Below, piece by piece: positions 5,294-7,587 of a DNA stretch of 7,587 nt; within the stretch, counting starts at the first letter, position 1; each line of letters starts with the position of its first letter. A program made the position numbers and the translations under genes. The DNA is from Microbacteriaceae bacterium UBA4731 (lineage in GTDB: Bacteria; Actinomycetota; Actinomycetes; Actinomycetales; Microbacteriaceae): the NCBI GenBank assembly GCA_002404115.1, contig DHJB01000020.1, positions 1 to 7,587 on the forward strand. The letters run 5' to 3'. The notes beneath the pieces were generated by a model, which worked only from the letters and a program-made list of their open reading frames with translations, did not search any database and was not told the DNA's origin.

Positions 5294-6268
5294 GTGCGCA
5301 CACTCCCCATCTTCTTCACCGTCGCCACCGTGGCGGTCCTCGCGCTCGCCGGGTGCAGCGCGTCGCCGTCCGGCGAAGCGACAGCCTCCGCGACCAGTGC
5401 GCTCGGCTGCACCGAGTCAGGCACGAGTTCGGATGCCATCAAGGTCACGGGTGCCGTTGGTGCCGAACCGAAGGTGTCCTTCGGTTCGCCCCTGAAGGCC
5501 GGCAAGACTCAGCGCACCGTCGTCAGCAACGGCAAGGGAAAAGCCGTCAAGACCGGTGATTCCGTGGCGATCGCGTATGCCGCCTACAACGCCTCGACCG
5601 GCAAGAAGCTCAGCGCGGGAGGCTACGGAACCGATCCCGGACTGGTCGTCAGCGTGGCCGCCGGCAAGAGCGTCATCCCGGGCATCATCAAGGGCATCGC
5701 CTGCTCCAAGGTGGGATCGCGGGTCGCCGTGGTCGTGCCGCCGGCCGACGCGTTCGGCGCAACCGGCAACACCAACCTCGGGGTCGGCAAGACCGACAAC
5801 ATCGTCTTCGTGATCGACGTCAAGAACACGGTTCCGACCCGCGCGACCGGCGCGACCCAGAAGCCGAAGGATGGCTTCCCCACCGTCGCGCTCGCCGGCG
5901 ACGGCGCGCCGACCGTTACGGTGCCGAAGGCCGATGCGCCGAAGGCCCTCCAGACCGAGGTGCTCAAGAAGGGCACCGGAGCAACCGTCGCCGCCGGTGC
6001 AACCGTGACCGTGCAGTACACGGGCGTCATCTGGTCCAGCGGCAAGGTCTTCGACCAGAGCTGGGGCAAGGGCGGACCGACCTCATTCCCCCTGGGCCAG
6101 GTCGTGCCCGGCTTCGCGCAGGGCCTCATCGGCCAGACGGTGGGCTCCCAGGTCGTGATCGTGATTCCGCCGAAGCTCGGCTACGGGACGGCGGGCAACA
6201 GCTCCGCGGGCATCAGCGGCACCGACACCATCGTCTTCGTCGCCGACATCCTCGCGTCCTCGAAGTAA
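5294..6268 (+). CDS. Secreted lipoprotein with two FKBP-type peptidyl-prolyl isomerase domains
   Basis: A 324-residue exported protein. An Arg-containing n-region and hydrophobic stretch (residues 5-19) lead to the lipobox LAGC, so Cys21 should be lipidated and the protein anchored outside the membrane, where it would assist folding of secreted proteins by cis-trans isomerising proline bonds. A Ser/Thr/Ala linker (22-45) precedes FKBP domain 1 (about 80-177) and domain 2 (about 232-321). Domain 2 keeps VQYTG (Y242), KVFDQS (F253, D254), the VVPGF segment (270-274) and GYG (Y297). Domain 1 lacks the Phe-Asp pair (it has KKLSAGG) and has Phe154 in place of the Tyr, so it may bind without catalysing. 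The GTG at 5294 was chosen because it begins an ideal lipoprotein signal peptide, with GAGAGAG (5283-5289) just upstream; an open frame extends further back only inside the neighbouring gene. Family and location are sure. Confidence 0.93.
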   Translation: MRTLPIFFTVATVAVLALAGCSASPSGEATASATSALGCTESGTSSDAIKVTGAVGAEPKVSFGSPLKAGKTQRTVVSNGKGKAVKTGDSVAIAYAAYNASTGKKLSAGGYGTDPGLVVSVAAGKSVIPGIIKGIACSKVGSRVAVVVPPADAFGATGNTNLGVGKTDNIVFVIDVKNTVPTRATGATQKPKDGFPTVALAGDGAPTVTVPKADAPKALQTEVLKKGTGATVAAGATVTVQYTGVIWSSGKVFDQSWGKGGPTSFPLGQVVPGFAQGLIGQTVGSQVVIVIPPKLGYGTAGNSSAGISGTDTIVFVADILASSK

Positions 6269-6273
6269 AGTGA

Positions 6274-6305
6274 CGCCGGCGACGGCCGGTGAACCGATGC
6301 CGGCG
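6274..6305. terminator. Hairpin between convergent genes
   Basis: CGCCGGC (6274-6280) pairs with GCCGGCG (6299-6305) across 18 bases; an alternative is CCGGC (6276-6280), GACG loop, GCCGG (6285-6289). It fills the 39-bp gap between the FKBP gene and the convergent esterase-family gene and could stop transcription from both sides, but neither strand has a T-run. Confidence 0.35.
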
Positions 6306-6307
6306 AA

Positions 6308-7587
6308 CTAGAAGCCGGTCGGTTCGGTCTCGAACTCGGGCTCTTCCGGCCTGGCCTCGTGATGGAGCGGCCGCAACGCCTCCGTCTGCTCGAACCAGAG
6401 CAGCGCGTCGTAGCGGCCGCCCATCCGCGTCGGCACGTAGTTCCCTGACTCGTGCCCGGGCTGGTAGACCACGCCGATCGCGCGGTGCGGCAACCAGGCG
6501 GAGAGCCACGGGCCGGACCGGTCGTCGCCGAACACCAGCACGGCCGGCTCGCCGAGCGCGCGGTGCAGGAGATCCTCGTGGCTGCCGGCCCGGGCATCCG
6601 GCACAGGGAGAGCCTGCTCCGGCGTGCCCCAGGCGCCCGCGGCGAGAACCGTCCCGCCGTACGACGCGAAGCCCACCAGGACCACGCCGTCGGCGGCATG
6701 GCGCTCGCGCACCAGCTGCCCGACGTTGACGAGCCCGTCGGCGGCCATGTCGGTGGCCCTCGCGTCGCCGACATGCGTGTTGTGTTCCCAGACCAGGCCC
6801 TTGGACGTCGGCCCGAGGTGGTGTGCCAGCCGGTCGATCGTGTCGGCCATGTGATGGTCACGGATGTTCCACGACTCGCGATCGCCGCGCACCATGATGC
6901 GGTAGTAGTGCTCGGCGTCGGCGGCGACCTCCGCGTTCTGCGCCGCGTCGAACGCCTCCTCGTCGTCCGCGAGGTCCCGGGTGCGGCGGCGCACCTCGAC
7001 GAGCAAGGCGACCACGTCGGCCTCGCAGGACTCCGGCACCAGCCTCGTGCCCCAGGCGTACCGGTGCGGGTCCTCCCGGTAGGGCACGAAGCACTGCCAG
7101 GCGCGCATCGCGGCCGTCACCGCGTCGGGCGCGTTCGTCTCGAGCCAGGCGATGATCTCGCGCAACGAGTCCCACAGCGAATACACGTCGAGGCCGTAGA
7201 ACCCGACGCGTTCGTTTTCGGGCCGGACCAGGTTGCGCTCGCGCAGCCACGCGAGGAATTCCGCCACCTCCTGGTTCGCCCACATCCAGGTCGGCCACCG
7301 CTCGAACCCGGCGAGCAGGCCGTAGACGTCGAGCTCCTGGTCCTCCTGGCCGCGCACCCAGCGGTTGATCCGCCAGCAGTCGGGCCAGTCGCCCTCGACG
7401 CCGACCCAGGTGAAGTCGTGCTCCTCGATGAGCCGCCGGCTGAGCAGTGCCCGCCACCGGTAGTACTCGTGCGTGCCGTGCGAGGCCTCACCGATGCAGA
7501 CGAATCGGGCGGATCCCGCCCGGTCGACGAGTTCGCCCAGGTCTTCGGCGCCGCCCAGGGGAACGGCCAGGGATCGGATCTCCGAGA
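6308..7587 (-). CDS. Erythromycin esterase family hydrolase (N-terminus off the window)
   Basis: Read on the minus strand from the right edge to the TAG at 6308-6310; 425 residues are visible and the frame stays open at 7587. The hallmark GEASHGTHEYYRWR lies about 30 residues in (bases about 7450-7494), followed by VEGDWPDCW, and later by WEHNTHVGDAR (6757-6789). Numbering from the visible end, E33, H36, R45, E64, H268 and H271 have the same order and near-identical spacing as the active-site residues reported for EreB (E43, H46, R55, E74, H285, H288), so the hydrolase centre appears intact and only about ten N-terminal residues should be missing. A GTG at 7357 would remove the first two motifs and is not the start. 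The family includes macrolide lactone esterases, but most chromosomal actinobacterial members have no proven substrate; calling it a resistance gene would be unsupported. It converges on the FKBP gene. Confidence 0.92.
   Translation of the reverse strand, partial: SEIRSLAVPLGGAEDLGELVDRAGSARFVCIGEASHGTHEYYRWRALLSRRLIEEHDFTWVGVEGDWPDCWRINRWVRGQEDQELDVYGLLAGFERWPTWMWANQEVAEFLAWLRERNLVRPENERVGFYGLDVYSLWDSLREIIAWLETNAPDAVTAAMRAWQCFVPYREDPHRYAWGTRLVPESCEADVVALLVEVRRRTRDLADDEEAFDAAQNAEVAADAEHYYRIMVRGDRESWNIRDHHMADTIDRLAHHLGPTSKGLVWEHNTHVGDARATDMAADGLVNVGQLVRERHAADGVVLVGFASYGGTVLAAGAWGTPEQALPVPDARAGSHEDLLHRALGEPAVLVFGDDRSGPWLSAWLPHRAIGVVYQPGHESGNYVPTRMGGRYDALLWFEQTEALRPLHHEARPEEPEFETEPTGF

Noticed and set aside
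7117..7491. Start of the esterase-family protein at the GTG 7357, or alternative minus-strand frames in this part
   Set aside because: The frame continues upstream through the family hallmark GEASHGTHE and VEGDWPD motifs to the window edge; the other frames are Arg/Gly/Ser-rich shadows.
1..7587. CRISPR array, insertion sequence, integrase or defence system
   Set aside because: No direct repeats with regular spacing, no transposase or integrase motifs, and all long coherent frames belong to chromosomal metabolic or cell-envelope families.

Overview
The window comes from a high-GC bacterium. GC-rich third codon positions, GTG starts, an actinobacterial-type ParA-like protein and a tandem-FKBP lipoprotein all suggest an actinomycete. 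Microbacteriaceae or a close relative is my best guess, from style rather than from a phylogenetic marker. Nothing looks like a phage, insertion sequence, CRISPR array, or tRNA or rRNA gene. It reads as ordinary chromosome carrying short, mostly single-gene units.

Layout. Bases 1-1863 hold the end of a fatty-acid/branched-acid oxidation operon: a 5'-truncated acyl-CoA dehydrogenase of the glutaryl-CoA dehydrogenase-like branch, then 23 bp later a type-2 3-hydroxyacyl-CoA dehydrogenase (SDR). Together they could supply two oxidative steps of a beta-oxidation-like pathway. Bases 1941-2291 encode a small four-helix membrane protein, followed by a good intrinsic terminator. Bases 2334-2742 contain no conventional gene but are the least explained part of the window: nested inverted repeats, three successive hairpins, a strong Shine-Dalgarno, a tiny ORF whose coding signal switches frame after about ten codons, and a terminator-like hairpin.

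Bases 2743-3534 encode a transglutaminase-like cysteine protease-fold protein with an intact Cys-His-Asp triad and an apparently leaderless start. Bases 3634-5214 encode a ParA/MinD-type ATPase with a long acidic, disordered N-terminal half and an unusual P-loop (KGGAHKTT). Bases 5294-6268 encode a secreted lipoprotein with two FKBP domains; only the second looks catalytically normal. Converging on it from the minus strand is an erythromycin-esterase-family hydrolase (6308 to beyond the right edge) with its catalytic motifs intact.

Apart from the beta-oxidation pair I see no evidence that these genes work together. The most interesting items are the 2486-2712 region (possible small protein or structured leader with a frame break), the variant Walker A of the ParA-like protein, and the degenerate first FKBP domain.
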